A stretch of 64,000 nucleotides of DNA from Pelobacter sp. UBA6093 (GTDB lineage Bacteria > Desulfobacterota > Desulfuromonadia > Desulfuromonadales > Syntrophotaleaceae). The position numbers were made by a program, and so were the translations under genes. Shown in pieces: positions 34,346-42,306 of the stretch; position 1 is the stretch's first letter, and every line of letters starts with the position of its first letter. The stretch is from contig DIWZ01000032.1 of assembly GCA_002435955.1 (NCBI GenBank), forward strand, positions 133,641 to 197,640. Direction: 5' to 3'. Below the pieces are notes generated by a model. That model saw only the letters and a list, made by a program, of their open reading frames with translations. It ran no database searches and had not been told where the DNA came from.

Positions 34346-36293
34346 CCACGACTCCTTCGAGCTGCTTCAGGTCTTCCAGCCACAAGGCTGCGCTGGCGTC
34401 GCTGGGCATGCGCCAGTCGCCACGCGGCGAAAGCACCACGCTGCCGACCTTGGGCCCGTCGGGCAGGCAGGAGCGCTTGAACTGCTGGGAAAAGAACCGT
34501 CGGTAAAAGGTTTCCAGGCTGCGCAACAGCTGCTGGTCGCTGAACTCCTCGCCGAATGCCTGCCGGGCCAGAAAAAAAATCTTGGACGGGCGATACTGCA
34601 ATCGCACAACGTTGTAGAGATAGAAATCGTGCAACAGATAGGGGCCGATCTTATCTTCGGTGCGCTGCTTGATTTCGCCGTTTTCATGGGGTGGCAGCAA
34701 CTCGGGTGACACGGGCGTATCACACACGTCCTGCAAAATGGCGGAAATGTCGCCCGAAAATTCCGCATCGGCACACCAGGCCACCAGGTAGCGCACCAGC
34801 GTCTTGGGCACTCCGGTATTCACCGCATACATGGACATGTGGTCGCCGTTGTAGGTACACCATCCCAGCGCCAGTTCCGACAAATCCCCGGTGCCGATAA
34901 GCAACCCGCCGACCTGATTGGCGACATTCATCAGGATCTGGGTCCGCTCGCGGGCCTGGGAGTTTTCATAGGTGATATCATGCACCGATTCGTCGTGTCC
35001 GATATCGGCAAAATGCTGCCGCACCGCGGCATCGATGGAGATGACCCGCAGCCGGGTACCAAGCAGTTCGGCCAACTGCTCGGCATTGCCCCGCGTGCGT
35101 TGCGTGGTGCCGAATCCGGGCATGGTGATGGTTTCGATCCCTGCGCGATCGTACCCCAGCTTGTCGAAGGCCTTGACCGCCACCAGCAATGCCAGGGTCG
35201 AATCGAGTCCGCCGGAGACTCCGATTACCGCCCGTTTGACGCCGGTATGCAGCAGACGCTTGGCCAGACCGGTAGTCTGAATCTCGAATATTTCATGGCA
35301 GCGGTGGGCCCGTTCGTCTTCGGCCGACGGCACAAACGGTGTGCCCGTAACCGTGCGCAGCACCCGCTCGGTGGTCACATCGGTCAGCGGGAAATCGATG
35401 ATCCGAAAAAGGGCCTCCTGCCGGGAGAAGCCGTAACTGTTGTTTTTGAAACGTTCATTGACCAATCGCTCGATGTCGATATCCGCCACGGCCAGTTGGC
35501 TGTCAAATCGGAAACGCTTGGTTTCGGCCAGGATGCCCCCGTTCTCCGCAATCAGGGAATGGCCGGAGAAAACCAGGTCGGTGCTCGACTCGCCCGGTCC
35601 GGAAGAAGCAAACAGGTAAGCAGCGAGACAGCGGGCCGACTGGGCCTGCACCAGGGCGCGACGGTACTCCATCTTGCCGAGCAATTCGGGACTCGCCGAA
35701 AGATTCAGCAACACCGTGGCCCCGGCAACCGCCAGTTGGCCGCTGGGAGGATTGGCCGTCCAGGCATCCTCGCAGATTTCGATCCCGATCAGACAGTCAG
35801 GAAAGATTTCGGCTCGAAACAGAAGATCTGTGCCGAAGGGGATACGCTTTTCATCCCACAGCAGTTCCGAATCATTCAGATCCGCCGCCGAGGAAAACCA
35901 GCGTTCTTCGTAAAACTCTTGGGTATTGGGCAGAAAACGTTTGGGCACCACACCGAGGATGTGCCCACCGGAGAGGAAGGCCGCACAGTTGAACAGACGA
36001 CCACGATGCGCGACCGGCGTGCCGACCACCATTGTTACGCGGTGCTCCGCAGTAAACTCGGCCAATTCCACAAGGGCCTTGCGCGCCTGTTCGACAAGCA
36101 GCGGCTGGAAAAACAGGTCCCCGCAGGTATAAGCGGTGAGACACAGCTCGGGGAACAGGAAAAACCGGCAATCCGGTGACTCTACAACTACCTTGCGGAT
36201 CTGATCACAATTGTAGACAACATCCGCCACCCTGGTAGCCGGGGTGCATACGCCGAACCTTACAAACCCCTGTGATGCCATGCGAATTTCCAT
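34335..36293 (-). CDS. nadE: Glutamine-dependent NAD+ synthetase
   Basis: From the ATG at 36293 the protein has 652 residues and two domains. An N-terminal nitrilase-like glutaminase has the Glu49 (F-P-E-L), Lys (V-V-P-K-R-F, near 118) and Cys (E-I-C-E-D-A-W, near 175) triad. A C-terminal N-type PP-loop synthetase has GVSGGLDST near 357-365. It converts nicotinate adenine dinucleotide to NAD+ using ammonia channelled from glutamine. The frame extends 38 codons upstream to 36407, but homology starts at MEIRMASQGF. It overlaps rsmI. Confidence 0.96.
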   Translation of the reverse strand: MEIRMASQGFVRFGVCTPATRVADVVYNCDQIRKVVVESPDCRFFLFPELCLTAYTCGDLFFQPLLVEQARKALVELAEFTAEHRVTMVVGTPVAHRGRLFNCAAFLSGGHILGVVPKRFLPNTQEFYEERWFSSAADLNDSELLWDEKRIPFGTDLLFRAEIFPDCLIGIEICEDAWTANPPSGQLAVAGATVLLNLSASPELLGKMEYRRALVQAQSARCLAAYLFASSGPGESSTDLVFSGHSLIAENGGILAETKRFRFDSQLAVADIDIERLVNERFKNNSYGFSRQEALFRIIDFPLTDVTTERVLRTVTGTPFVPSAEDERAHRCHEIFEIQTTGLAKRLLHTGVKRAVIGVSGGLDSTLALLVAVKAFDKLGYDRAGIETITMPGFGTTQRTRGNAEQLAELLGTRLRVISIDAAVRQHFADIGHDESVHDITYENSQARERTQILMNVANQVGGLLIGTGDLSELALGWCTYNGDHMSMYAVNTGVPKTLVRYLVAWCADAEFSGDISAILQDVCDTPVSPELLPPHENGEIKQRTEDKIGPYLLHDFYLYNVVRLQYRPSKIFFLARQAFGEEFSDQQLLRSLETFYRRFFSQQFKRSCLPDGPKVGSVVLSPRGDWRMPSDASAALWLEDLKQLEGVVGEG

Positions 36294-36369
36294 AACATTC
36301 AATCCTTTTCTACGCTCTGTGATATCTTCATCGCCCACTTCTGCCCGTGCGGCCCAAGCATACCCGCGC

Positions 36370-36398
36370 ATTTTAGCCACGGTGAAAGCAAAATGCAA
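36370..36398 (-). promoter_or_regulatory. Possible promoter for nadE-rsmI
   Basis: On the minus strand, TAAAAT (36370-36375) has TTGCAT 17 bases upstream (36393-36398). The -35 match is poor. It is listed because nothing better lies in the 167-base gap between yraN and nadE. Confidence 0.35.
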
Positions 36399-36460
36399 AC
36401 AAACCAACCAGACATTCGAGAAGCAGCCTCAGTAGATTCATTCCTGTGTTCGGGACTCTG

Positions 36461-36832
36461 CTACCAGCCGTCCATATCGAAGGCACCGGGAAAATGCTGA
36501 ATATCGGCCACTTCCCCATCGCCACGTACCGCAATGACATCAAACCGAGGCTGCAGGCGATCGAGTTTTCGCTCGGCCAGATACCACTGTGCGGCCCGCA
36601 GAATCTGGCGTTGTTTGGTGGCACCAACGGCTTCTTGCGGATAGCCATGCGAAACCCCTCTGCGGGTCTTCACCTCGACAAACACAAGGATTCGCCCGTG
36701 CTGTGCCACGATATCAAGCTCCCCTACAGGTAAACGTACGTTGCGGGCAAGGATTTTCATACCCTTTTTGCGCAGATAAGCAGCGGCAACCTCTTCGCCC
36801 CAACTGCCAAGTTTCAATCGTTCGTGTGTCAC
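36461..36832 (-). CDS. UPF0102 (YraN) family nuclease-like protein
   Basis: I chose a GTG start at 36832 (123 residues) because it overlaps the rnhB stop as GTGA and gives the usual family length; an ATG-type extension of 24 residues looks non-homologous. The restriction-endonuclease-like core is visible: GELDIV (Glu38, Asp40) and VFVEVKTR (Glu53, Lys55), the D/E...E-x-K pattern. The family is predicted to bind or process nucleic acid, but its role is unproven. It is the last gene in the run rnhB-yraN. Confidence 0.85.
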   Translation of the reverse strand: MTHERLKLGSWGEEVAAAYLRKKGMKILARNVRLPVGELDIVAQHGRILVFVEVKTRRGVSHGYPQEAVGATKQRQILRAAQWYLAERKLDRLQPRFDVIAVRGDGEVADIQHFPGAFDMDGW

Positions 36833-37458
36833 AGGTATTCTCGCACACCACGAAAGGAACCCCGGTGCAGCGCACAGGGCCCAAGCCGCGCGATTGCCTC
36901 GCAATGCGCGGCGCTGCCGTAACCTTTATGGCCGGCGAAGCCATATCCTGGAAACCGCGCATCGTAAGTGACCATCAAGCGATCCCGTACCACCTTGGCC
37001 AATACCGAGGCAGCCGCTATCGACAGAGATCGGCTGTCCCCTTGTTTGAGGGTTTTTTGCGCCAGGGGCAGCGGCACCGGCGTGATGCCGTCGACCAGCA
37101 GATAGTCGGCGGGGCTTTTCAGCCGCGCTATAGCACGTTGCATCGCCAGCAGGGTAGCCTGCAGTACATTGAGTTGATCAACTTCCTGCGCATGGGCAAG
37201 GCCGATGCCAAAATCAATGGCCTGTTGGCGAATCAACGGAAACAGCTTCTCGCGAAGTTTGGGGGAAATTTTTTTGGAATCGTTCAGACCGGGCAGGTCA
37301 AAAACCTTCGGCAGGATGACAGCCGCTGCAACCACCGGACCGGCCAATGGGCCGCGGCCGGCTTCATCAATTCCGGCAATGCGGACATAACCCTGCCGGT
37401 GCAGCTGCTGCTCAAAAAATAGCGGAGATAATTTTTCGGAAGGAAAGAGTTCCAGCAT
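36829..37458 (-). CDS. rnhB: Ribonuclease HII
   Basis: This 209-residue enzyme removes RNA from RNA-DNA hybrids, including single ribonucleotides in DNA. The motif GIDEAGRGPLAGPVVAAAVIL (about 29-49) holds the Asp-Glu pair (31, 32). A further conserved Asp in YLLVDG and D-x-R-F-P-G-Y-G-F-A-G-H-K-G-Y near the C-terminus complete the site. I start at the ATG at 37458; a weak GGGA precedes it. It lies just after the rplS terminator, so it probably relies on read-through or its own unidentified promoter. Confidence 0.95.
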   Translation of the reverse strand: MLELFPSEKLSPLFFEQQLHRQGYVRIAGIDEAGRGPLAGPVVAAAVILPKVFDLPGLNDSKKISPKLREKLFPLIRQQAIDFGIGLAHAQEVDQLNVLQATLLAMQRAIARLKSPADYLLVDGITPVPLPLAQKTLKQGDSRSLSIAAASVLAKVVRDRLMVTYDARFPGYGFAGHKGYGSAAHCEAIARLGPCALHRGSFRGVREYL

Positions 37459-37572
37459 GACGGTCCCATATTTTTCAGAAGACAGGGCCGAGCTACGGCT
37501 TGCAATCGTCAGGGCGCACTTTTCAAGGGGAGCATCACAGTACAACGCCGCATGACAGACTCCTTGGCCGTT

Positions 37573-37608
37573 TAAAAACGAAAGCCCCGGCATGAGGGCC
37601 GGGGCTTT
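37573..37608 (-). terminator. Intrinsic terminator after rplS
   Basis: AAAGCCCCGGC (37581-37591) pairs perfectly with GCCGGGGCTTT (37598-37608) around a 6-base loop. The A-run at 37573-37577 extends the U-tract on the minus strand. It separates the rpsP-rplS operon from rnhB. Confidence 0.85.
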
Positions 37609-37624
37609 GTCGGTATGGCGTAGA

Positions 37625-37972
37625 TCAGATACGGCGTTTTTCGCGGATGCGAGCAGCCTTGCCCTGCAGATTGCGCAGATAGTAAAGCTTGGCGCGACGA
37701 ACACGACCGACCATCAGGACTTCGATAGTGTCGATGTTGGGCGAATGCAGCGGGAAGATACGTTCCACGCCCATGCCATTGGAAATCTTGCGCACGGTAA
37801 AGGTCGAGCCCAGGCCGTTATTGTGGCGCTTGATACATACCCCCTGAAAAACCTGGATACGTTGTTTATCACCTTCCACGATCTTCACGTGAACCTTGAG
37901 CGTATCACCGGCTTTGAAGACAGGGATATTTTTTTTAATCTGTTCCATTTCCAAACGATCGATAATATTCAT
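37625..37972 (-). CDS. rplS: 50S ribosomal protein L19
   Basis: This 115-residue protein has the typical L19 core: M-N-I-I-D-R-L-E-x-E-Q at the start, FKAGDTLKVHVKI, RIQVFQGV, TFTVRKISNGMGVERIFP and the basic end KLYYLRNLQGKAARIREK. Two ATGs lie in frame. The second (37972) has AGGAGG at a 6-base spacing, whereas the first directly abuts it, so the second is preferred. L19 sits at the 30S-50S interface. It closes the rpsP-khpA-rimM-trmD-methylase-rplS operon. Confidence 0.97.
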   Translation of the reverse strand: MNIIDRLEMEQIKKNIPVFKAGDTLKVHVKIVEGDKQRIQVFQGVCIKRHNNGLGSTFTVRKISNGMGVERIFPLHSPNIDTIEVLMVGRVRRAKLYYLRNLQGKAARIREKRRI

Positions 37973-38007
37973 TCTCATCCTCCTCTAGAGCGAGTCATTT
38001 GATTCAG

Positions 38008-38577
38008 TTATGTTGGATTTGAGGCCGATGTGTCGAGCAACCGATCGAGAATGATGGCTGCGGCTGCACGCACCGGCAGATGGTTATAGACACCTCGTCC
38101 CCGGATCGGTTCCAGCACCGTCCAGCCACGATCGAAAACTTCGGGGGCCAACCCCCAGCCGGTGCCGAACACCAGCAACAACGGCACCTGCTCGAGCAAA
38201 AGGCGACATTCTCCCATACTCAGGCCATCGGTGCGCGATGCGCCGGTAAGCACCGGCATGGCGGACGCTCCGGCAAAACTGCGCCAATCGGCGATAGCTT
38301 CGTCCAGCGAGGCCACAATCCGGATCAGAGACAGGGCATCTCCCCGATGGGGATTATAGGTCGCCCCATGACCATCGAGCCAGTGACCCAGAATGCGCTG
38401 CACCAAAACCTGCTGCTCAACCACCGGAGTAACGACATAGAAGCGGTCAACCTCGTATGTACGGGCGGTTCGAGCGATATCGTGCAGATCGAGGTTGGTG
38501 ACTGCAGTATTTACCACATCACCCCGGCGATCAACAATGGGATAGTGCACCAAGGCAACGGCTATCGGTGATTTCAT
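38008..38577 (-). CDS. SPOUT-fold RNA methyltransferase-like protein (Methyltrn_RNA_4 type)
   Basis: The 189-residue protein starts at the ATG at 38577, overlapping the trmD TGA as TGATG. It looks like the small SPOUT family placed between trmD and rplS in several deltaproteobacterial and thermophilic genomes. It has V-A-L-V-H-Y-P-I-V-D-R-x-G near the start, a Y-x-V-T-P-V segment, and a C-terminal knot-like region LLLVFGTGWGLAPEV (about 132-146), RGVYNHLPVRAAAAIILDRLL. A tRNA or rRNA methylation role is inferred from fold and context; the target is unknown. Confidence 0.8.
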   Translation of the reverse strand: MKSPIAVALVHYPIVDRRGDVVNTAVTNLDLHDIARTARTYEVDRFYVVTPVVEQQVLVQRILGHWLDGHGATYNPHRGDALSLIRIVASLDEAIADWRSFAGASAMPVLTGASRTDGLSMGECRLLLEQVPLLLVFGTGWGLAPEVFDRGWTVLEPIRGRGVYNHLPVRAAAAIILDRLLDTSASNPT

Positions 38578-39320
38578 CAATGGTTACCGGCAGCCTGGTC
38601 TTGCAGCAGGTCGTCGAGAGTACGACGATCTTCCTCGCTGAGGCAAGCGTCCTCGAGAAGTTCGGGGCGCCTCAACAAGGTTCGCAACAACTGCTGCCGT
38701 CTGCGCCAACGGGCAATGGCGGCATGATTGCCGGACAATAGCACGTCAGGAACCTTCAGACCTTCAAATTCGGCAGGTCGCGTGTACTGAGGATACTCCA
38801 GCAAGCCGTCGCTATAGGAATCGCTCAAAGCACTGTCGCGATTGCCAAGCACTCCAGGGACAAGTCTCGCCACGGCATCGATCATCGCCATGGAGGCCAA
38901 CTCACCACCGGTCAGAACAAAATCCCCAAGAGAAAATTCACTGTCCACCATGGAGCGAATGCGCTCGTCGAACCCTTCATAGCGGCCACAGATAAAGATC
39001 AATCCCTCGTTGCAAGCAAGTTCTCGGGCATGTTGCTGACGAAACGGTTCCCCTTGCGGAGTCATCAGCAGTACCCGGGCCTTCGGACGCAGAGCCTTCA
39101 GATCCTTCAATGCCCTAGCCACAGGCTCAGGCTTGAGAACCATCCCATCGCCACCCCCGTAAGGCACATCGTCGGTAACTTTATGCTTCCCTTCCGCCCA
39201 ATCGCGCAGATTATGGGCAGTGATATTCACAAGCCCACGCTCAACGGCTTTACCAACAATGCTGTCGGCAAAAGGCGAGGCGAACATACCGGGAAAAAGC
39301 GTCAGAACATCAAAGAACAT
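38577..39320 (-). CDS. trmD: tRNA (guanine(37)-N(1))-methyltransferase
   Basis: The 247-residue SPOUT enzyme starts at the ATG overlapping the rimM stop (TGATG). Characteristic blocks are VLTLFPGMF at the N-terminus, the D-D-x-P-Y-G-G-G-x-G-M-V-L-K-P-E-P block, ICGRYEGFDERI, and the knot segment DFVLTGGELASMAMIDAVAR (about 131-150). It makes m1G37 in tRNAs reading CNN codons and prevents +1 frameshifts. Its place between rimM and rplS is conserved across bacteria. Confidence 0.97.
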   Translation of the reverse strand: MFFDVLTLFPGMFASPFADSIVGKAVERGLVNITAHNLRDWAEGKHKVTDDVPYGGGDGMVLKPEPVARALKDLKALRPKARVLLMTPQGEPFRQQHARELACNEGLIFICGRYEGFDERIRSMVDSEFSLGDFVLTGGELASMAMIDAVARLVPGVLGNRDSALSDSYSDGLLEYPQYTRPAEFEGLKVPDVLLSGNHAAIARWRRRQQLLRTLLRRPELLEDACLSEEDRRTLDDLLQDQAAGNH

Positions 39321-39847
39321 CAATTTTCCTGGACCAGCCCTTCGGGCAGGTCGAACAACACACTGCGTTTTTCCAGGTCGACTTCAACAAGAAAGACGTC
39401 AACGGCAGGTACCAGCACTTCGCCATAGGAACCGACTATCACATAGATATCATGAGCCGCCGTGGTGAACATATCCTCGAGGTGACCGATGACACCCAGG
39501 CGGCGATCCACAGCCGTCAAACCCTTGAGCTGATGCCAGTAATATTCACCGTCGGGCAGGGCGGGCACATCCTCGCGACGAACCGCGACCTCGCATCCGA
39601 TCAACGACTGAACGGAGTTGAAATCGTCGGAATCCGCAAGGCGCAAAACGATATTGCCCTTGTGCCAGTCGGCCTTGCCACGCGCACACACCCGCACCGT
39701 CTCGTCTCCCCTCAGAAAGACCAGTTGACGGATCTGGGACAGCAAAACAATATCCTTGTCACGTCCGCGGACCTTGAGATCACCTCGCAGCCCGTGGGTT
39801 CCAATGACAACCCCCAGGATCAGCAATTCGCTTTGTTGCAGAGTCAT
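39320..39847 (-). CDS. rimM: 16S rRNA processing protein RimM
   Basis: This 175-residue protein has an N-terminal RimM beta barrel (LGVVIGTHGLRGDLKVRG near 11-28) and a C-terminal PRC-barrel domain (YYWHQLKGLTAVD...LGVIGHLEDMF, then VPAVDVFLVEVDLEKRSV). It assists 30S head maturation near S19. The start shares a TAATG with the khpA stop and the stop shares TGATG with trmD, so the whole operon is tightly coupled. Confidence 0.95.
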   Translation of the reverse strand: MTLQQSELLILGVVIGTHGLRGDLKVRGRDKDIVLLSQIRQLVFLRGDETVRVCARGKADWHKGNIVLRLADSDDFNSVQSLIGCEVAVRREDVPALPDGEYYWHQLKGLTAVDRRLGVIGHLEDMFTTAAHDIYVIVGSYGEVLVPAVDVFLVEVDLEKRSVLFDLPEGLVQEN

Positions 39848-40080
39848 TACTCCATAATGTGCAGAGAAGCCCGCTTGGCCTCCCGGGTCGCTTTGGCATT
39901 GAGCAGGGTGCGCATCGCCTTGGCGGTCCGTCCCTGCTTGCCGATAATACGCCCCATATCTTCAGGAGCCGCAGCAAGCTTCAGGAGGACGCTGCCGTCC
40001 TCCCCCACCTCTTCGGAAACGGAAACCGCATCAGGATTTTCTACCAGGGATCTGGCGATGAATTCGATCAACTCCTTCAT
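39847..40080 (-). CDS. khpA: KH-domain RNA-binding protein KhpA
   Basis: This 77-residue single KH-domain protein starts MKELIEFIARSLVENPD and carries the GxxG loop IIGKQGRTAKAMRTLL (Gly47-Gly50). I chose the second ATG (40080) because AAAGGA lies 9-10 bases upstream and homologues start there. KhpA (formerly YlqC) binds RNA, often with KhpB, and affects cell-size and ribosome-related functions. It lies between rpsP and rimM, its usual location. Confidence 0.93.
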   Translation of the reverse strand: MKELIEFIARSLVENPDAVSVSEEVGEDGSVLLKLAAAPEDMGRIIGKQGRTAKAMRTLLNAKATREAKRASLHIME

Positions 40081-40140
40081 AGTCATTGGTCCTTTGGAGA
40101 AAAGCGGCCCGCCTCGGTCACCTGTTCGGGATCAGACTCG

Positions 40141-40401
40141 TCAGGCTTGTTTGAACTTGGCCCAAACGCCTTGGCTACGGAGCAAACGACGAACCGTATC
40201 GGTAGGTTGGGCGCCTTTGTTCAGCCATTCGAGGGTTTTATCTTCCTGCAAAGTGACCATCGACGGATTTTGCCGGGGATCATACTGTCCAAGTTTCTCA
40301 ATGAAACGACCGTCGCGCGGAAAGCGTTCGTCTGCTACCACTACCTGGTAGAAAGGTTTTTTCTTGGCACCGCCGCGAGCCAGTCTGATTTTTACCGCCA
40401 T
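40141..40401 (-). CDS. rpsP: 30S ribosomal protein S16
   Basis: This 86-residue S16 is complete: MAVKIRLARGGAKKKPFYQVVVAD, then RDGRFIEKLGQYDP and PTDTVRRLLRSQGVW. It is an early-binding 30S assembly protein. AGGAGG lies 8 bases before the ATG. It is the first gene of the operon and is separated from ffh by a hairpin with a U-tract, so a promoter is expected in 40402-40500. I could not identify one confidently. Confidence 0.97.
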   Translation of the reverse strand: MAVKIRLARGGAKKKPFYQVVVADERFPRDGRFIEKLGQYDPRQNPSMVTLQEDKTLEWLNKGAQPTDTVRRLLRSQGVWAKFKQA

Positions 40402-40493
40402 GTGTTATTCCTCCTGGGTGTTTCCAAAACGTTTGTTCGATGGTGTTTAGGATATTTTAGGCATATTAGGTTCTTTGCTTATTTATTGCCACT

Positions 40494-40518
40494 AAAAAGC
40501 GGGCCATTTGCGGCCCGC
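40494..40518 (-). terminator. Second terminator-like hairpin between ffh and rpsP
   Basis: GCGGGCC (40499-40505) pairs with GGCCCGC (40512-40518) around a 6-base loop. On the minus strand it is followed by five U (40494-40498). It sits about 65 bases after the ffh stop and 93 before the rpsP ATG. Confidence 0.75.
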
Positions 40519-40549
40519 GCGATGCCGCCAAAACGACTCGCTTAAAGAC

Positions 40550-40573
40550 AAAAACCGGTAGAACCAACCGGTT
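40550..40573 (-). terminator. First terminator-like hairpin after ffh
   Basis: AACCGGT (40553-40559) pairs with ACCGGTT (40567-40573), with A40550-40552 extending a U-tract on the minus strand, 9 bases past the ffh stop. With the stronger hairpin at 40494-40518 it makes a double termination region. Confidence 0.65.
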
Positions 40574-40582
40574 GAAAATGAT

Positions 40583-41932
40583 TTACATGGGCATTCCACC
40601 CCGCCCCATCAGGCTTTTCATCCCTTTGGGTCCGAGCTTTTGGATTTTCTTCATCATCTTTTGCGCCTCGGTAAAGCGCTTGATCAACTGATTGACATCC
40701 TGCACAGTGGTGCCGCTTCCCTTGGCTATGCGCATGCGCCGCGAGCCATTGAGAACCTTCTGATCACGACGTTCAGCAGGAGTCATGGAATTGATGATGG
40801 CTTCGATCTTTTTGAACTCTTTATCAGGCAGCTGCATATCGCCAGCCTGTTTCATGGCTTTGCCGGCTCCGGGAATCAACTTGAGCAGCGACTCCATGGA
40901 TCCCATCTTTTTGAGAGTCTTGAGCTGATCGCGAAAGGTTTCAAGAGTAAACCCTTCTTTGCGCAGCTTTTGTTCCATAGCCTGCGCTTCATCCTTATCG
41001 ACGGCAGCTTGCGCCTTTTCGATAAGGGTCAGCACATCTCCCATGCCGAGGATCCGCTGGGCCATGCGATCGCCGTGAAAGACTTCCAACGCATCGAGTT
41101 TTTCGCCCAGGCCAACCAGTTTAATCGGCTTGCCGGTCACCGCCCGAATGGACAGGGCAGCACCCCCGCGGGCGTCACCATCCAACTTGGTCAGGATGAC
41201 GCCGGTGATGTCAAGCTGCTGATTAAAGCTTTCGGCCACGTTAACAGCATCCTGGCCGGTCATGGCATCAGCCACAAACAAAATTTCACGCGGCTGCAGA
41301 GCTTGTTTGATGCGCTGCAGTTCAGCCATCAACGCCTCATCGATGTGCAACCGACCGGCAGTATCGAGAATCAGCGTGTCGTAACCGTTGAGCTCCGCAT
41401 ATTGTCTGGCATCCAAGCACAATTTTACGGGGTCGACATCCGGACTGGAGTCAAACACCGGTATATCCAGCTGCTTGCCAAGAGTCTTAAGCTGCTCAAT
41501 GGCCGCAGGGCGATAGATATCGGCCGGCACCAGCAGAGGGTTGCGCTTTTCCCGACGCAGCATCAAGGCCAGTTTTGCGCAGGACGTGGTTTTACCCGCA
41601 CCCTGCAAACCACACAATAACACTGGCACCGGTGGGCGGGCAGCCAGGTTGAGACCATTATCCTCGCCCTCACCCATGAGACGCCCTAACTCATCGCGCA
41701 CAACCTTGATGACCTGTTGGGCGGGATTCAGGCTTTTAAGCACTTCCTGCCCGACAGCGCGCTCGCGCACGCTGGCCACGAAATCCTTGACCACGCGAAA
41801 ATTAACGTCGGCTTCGAGCAGCACCAGACGGACTTCCCGCAGGCTTTGCTTGATATTATCTTCCGTCAACCGCCCTTGGCCGCGCAGTTTCTTGAAGACC
41901 GAGTCGAGTTTTTCCGTCAAATTGTCAAACAT
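40583..41932 (-). CDS. ffh: Signal recognition particle protein Ffh
   Basis: The 449-residue SRP54 GTPase starts at the ATG at 41932 (MFDNLTEKLDSVFKKLRGQG). It has the N domain, the G domain with GLQGAGKTTSCAKLA near 105-119, DTAGRLHIDEALM, TKLDGDARGG and the closing GLGEKL...F block. The Met-rich M domain (about 330-449) carries the SRP-RNA binding S-x-x-M-R-I-A-x-G-S-G-T. It targets membrane proteins cotranslationally with 4.5S RNA and FtsY. A near-consensus promoter lies 70-100 bases upstream, and the leader contains a 24-bp palindrome. Confidence 0.98.
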   Translation of the reverse strand: MFDNLTEKLDSVFKKLRGQGRLTEDNIKQSLREVRLVLLEADVNFRVVKDFVASVRERAVGQEVLKSLNPAQQVIKVVRDELGRLMGEGEDNGLNLAARPPVPVLLCGLQGAGKTTSCAKLALMLRREKRNPLLVPADIYRPAAIEQLKTLGKQLDIPVFDSSPDVDPVKLCLDARQYAELNGYDTLILDTAGRLHIDEALMAELQRIKQALQPREILFVADAMTGQDAVNVAESFNQQLDITGVILTKLDGDARGGAALSIRAVTGKPIKLVGLGEKLDALEVFHGDRMAQRILGMGDVLTLIEKAQAAVDKDEAQAMEQKLRKEGFTLETFRDQLKTLKKMGSMESLLKLIPGAGKAMKQAGDMQLPDKEFKKIEAIINSMTPAERRDQKVLNGSRRMRIAKGSGTTVQDVNQLIKRFTEAQKMMKKIQKLGPKGMKSLMGRGGMPM

Positions 41933-41965
41933 GATCGTTGGCCTGTCCGTACGTATAATCAAGGT

Positions 41966-41989
41966 TAGGAGGCTGTCGACACGCTCCTA
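41966..41989. repeat. Compact palindromic repeat in the ffh leader
   Basis: The 24 bases begin TAGGAG and end CTCCTA around a TGTCGACA centre; only the GC/CG pairs flanking the centre break the symmetry. The sequence is what remains if the two ends of the long repeat form (GGAGnCTGTC and GACAGnCTCC) are joined directly. The predicted transcript start of ffh (near 41995) lies only a few bases upstream, so the palindrome would form a hairpin at the very 5' end of the mRNA. Confidence 0.85.
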
Positions 41990-42001
41990 GCGTAAAAGCG
42001 A

Positions 42002-42030
42002 ACTATAGGAGACACCCCCACCTTTGTCAA
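42002..42030 (-). promoter_or_regulatory. Near-consensus sigma70 promoter of ffh
   Basis: On the minus strand, TTGACA (42025-42030) and TATAGT (42002-42007) have a 17-base spacer, identical in both hexamers and spacing to the dcw promoter at 29322-29350. The predicted start is about 60 bases before the ffh ATG. Confidence 0.88.
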
Positions 42031-42231
42031 GGGAAAACACCTGCTTCCCTCTACGGTGAGGACGGTTATCCGAATCGGGTTTCTTCCGGCACGGCCGGGG
42101 TTGCCTGAACCGATTCAGTGCATGCCCGAACATCTAGCAATGTCCTTCCATATTGACACGACTTCCAGGGGAGTGCAACAAACCGGCAAAATATTCCGAG
42201 TTTCAGAATTTGCTGCTGCGCTGCAGCGACA

Positions 42232-42261
42232 TTGACACTCACCCCCGGGGAGAGCTAGACT
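42232..42261 (+). promoter_or_regulatory. Putative promoter of the DciA-like gene
   Basis: TTGACA (42232-42237) and TAGACT (42256-42261) with an 18-base spacer put the start near 42268, about 40 bases before the ATG at 42307. Confidence 0.65.
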
Positions 42262-42306
42262 GCTTTCACCAAAACCTGGCAACCATTCAATCGAGAGCAG
42301 CATCCC

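Larger units (their letters stand above)
41933..42306. other. 374-base gap between divergent ffh and the DciA-like gene
   Basis: This gap holds the ffh promoter (42002-42030), the palindromic repeat in the ffh leader (41966-41989) and the promoter of the DciA-like gene (42232-42261). The remaining part, about 42035-42230, has no recognisable gene. The short open frames there lack start signals. Confidence 0.6.

Noticed and set aside
34839..36179. 446-codon plus-strand frame opposite nadE
   Set aside because: Antisense shadow with no ribosome-binding site or domain.
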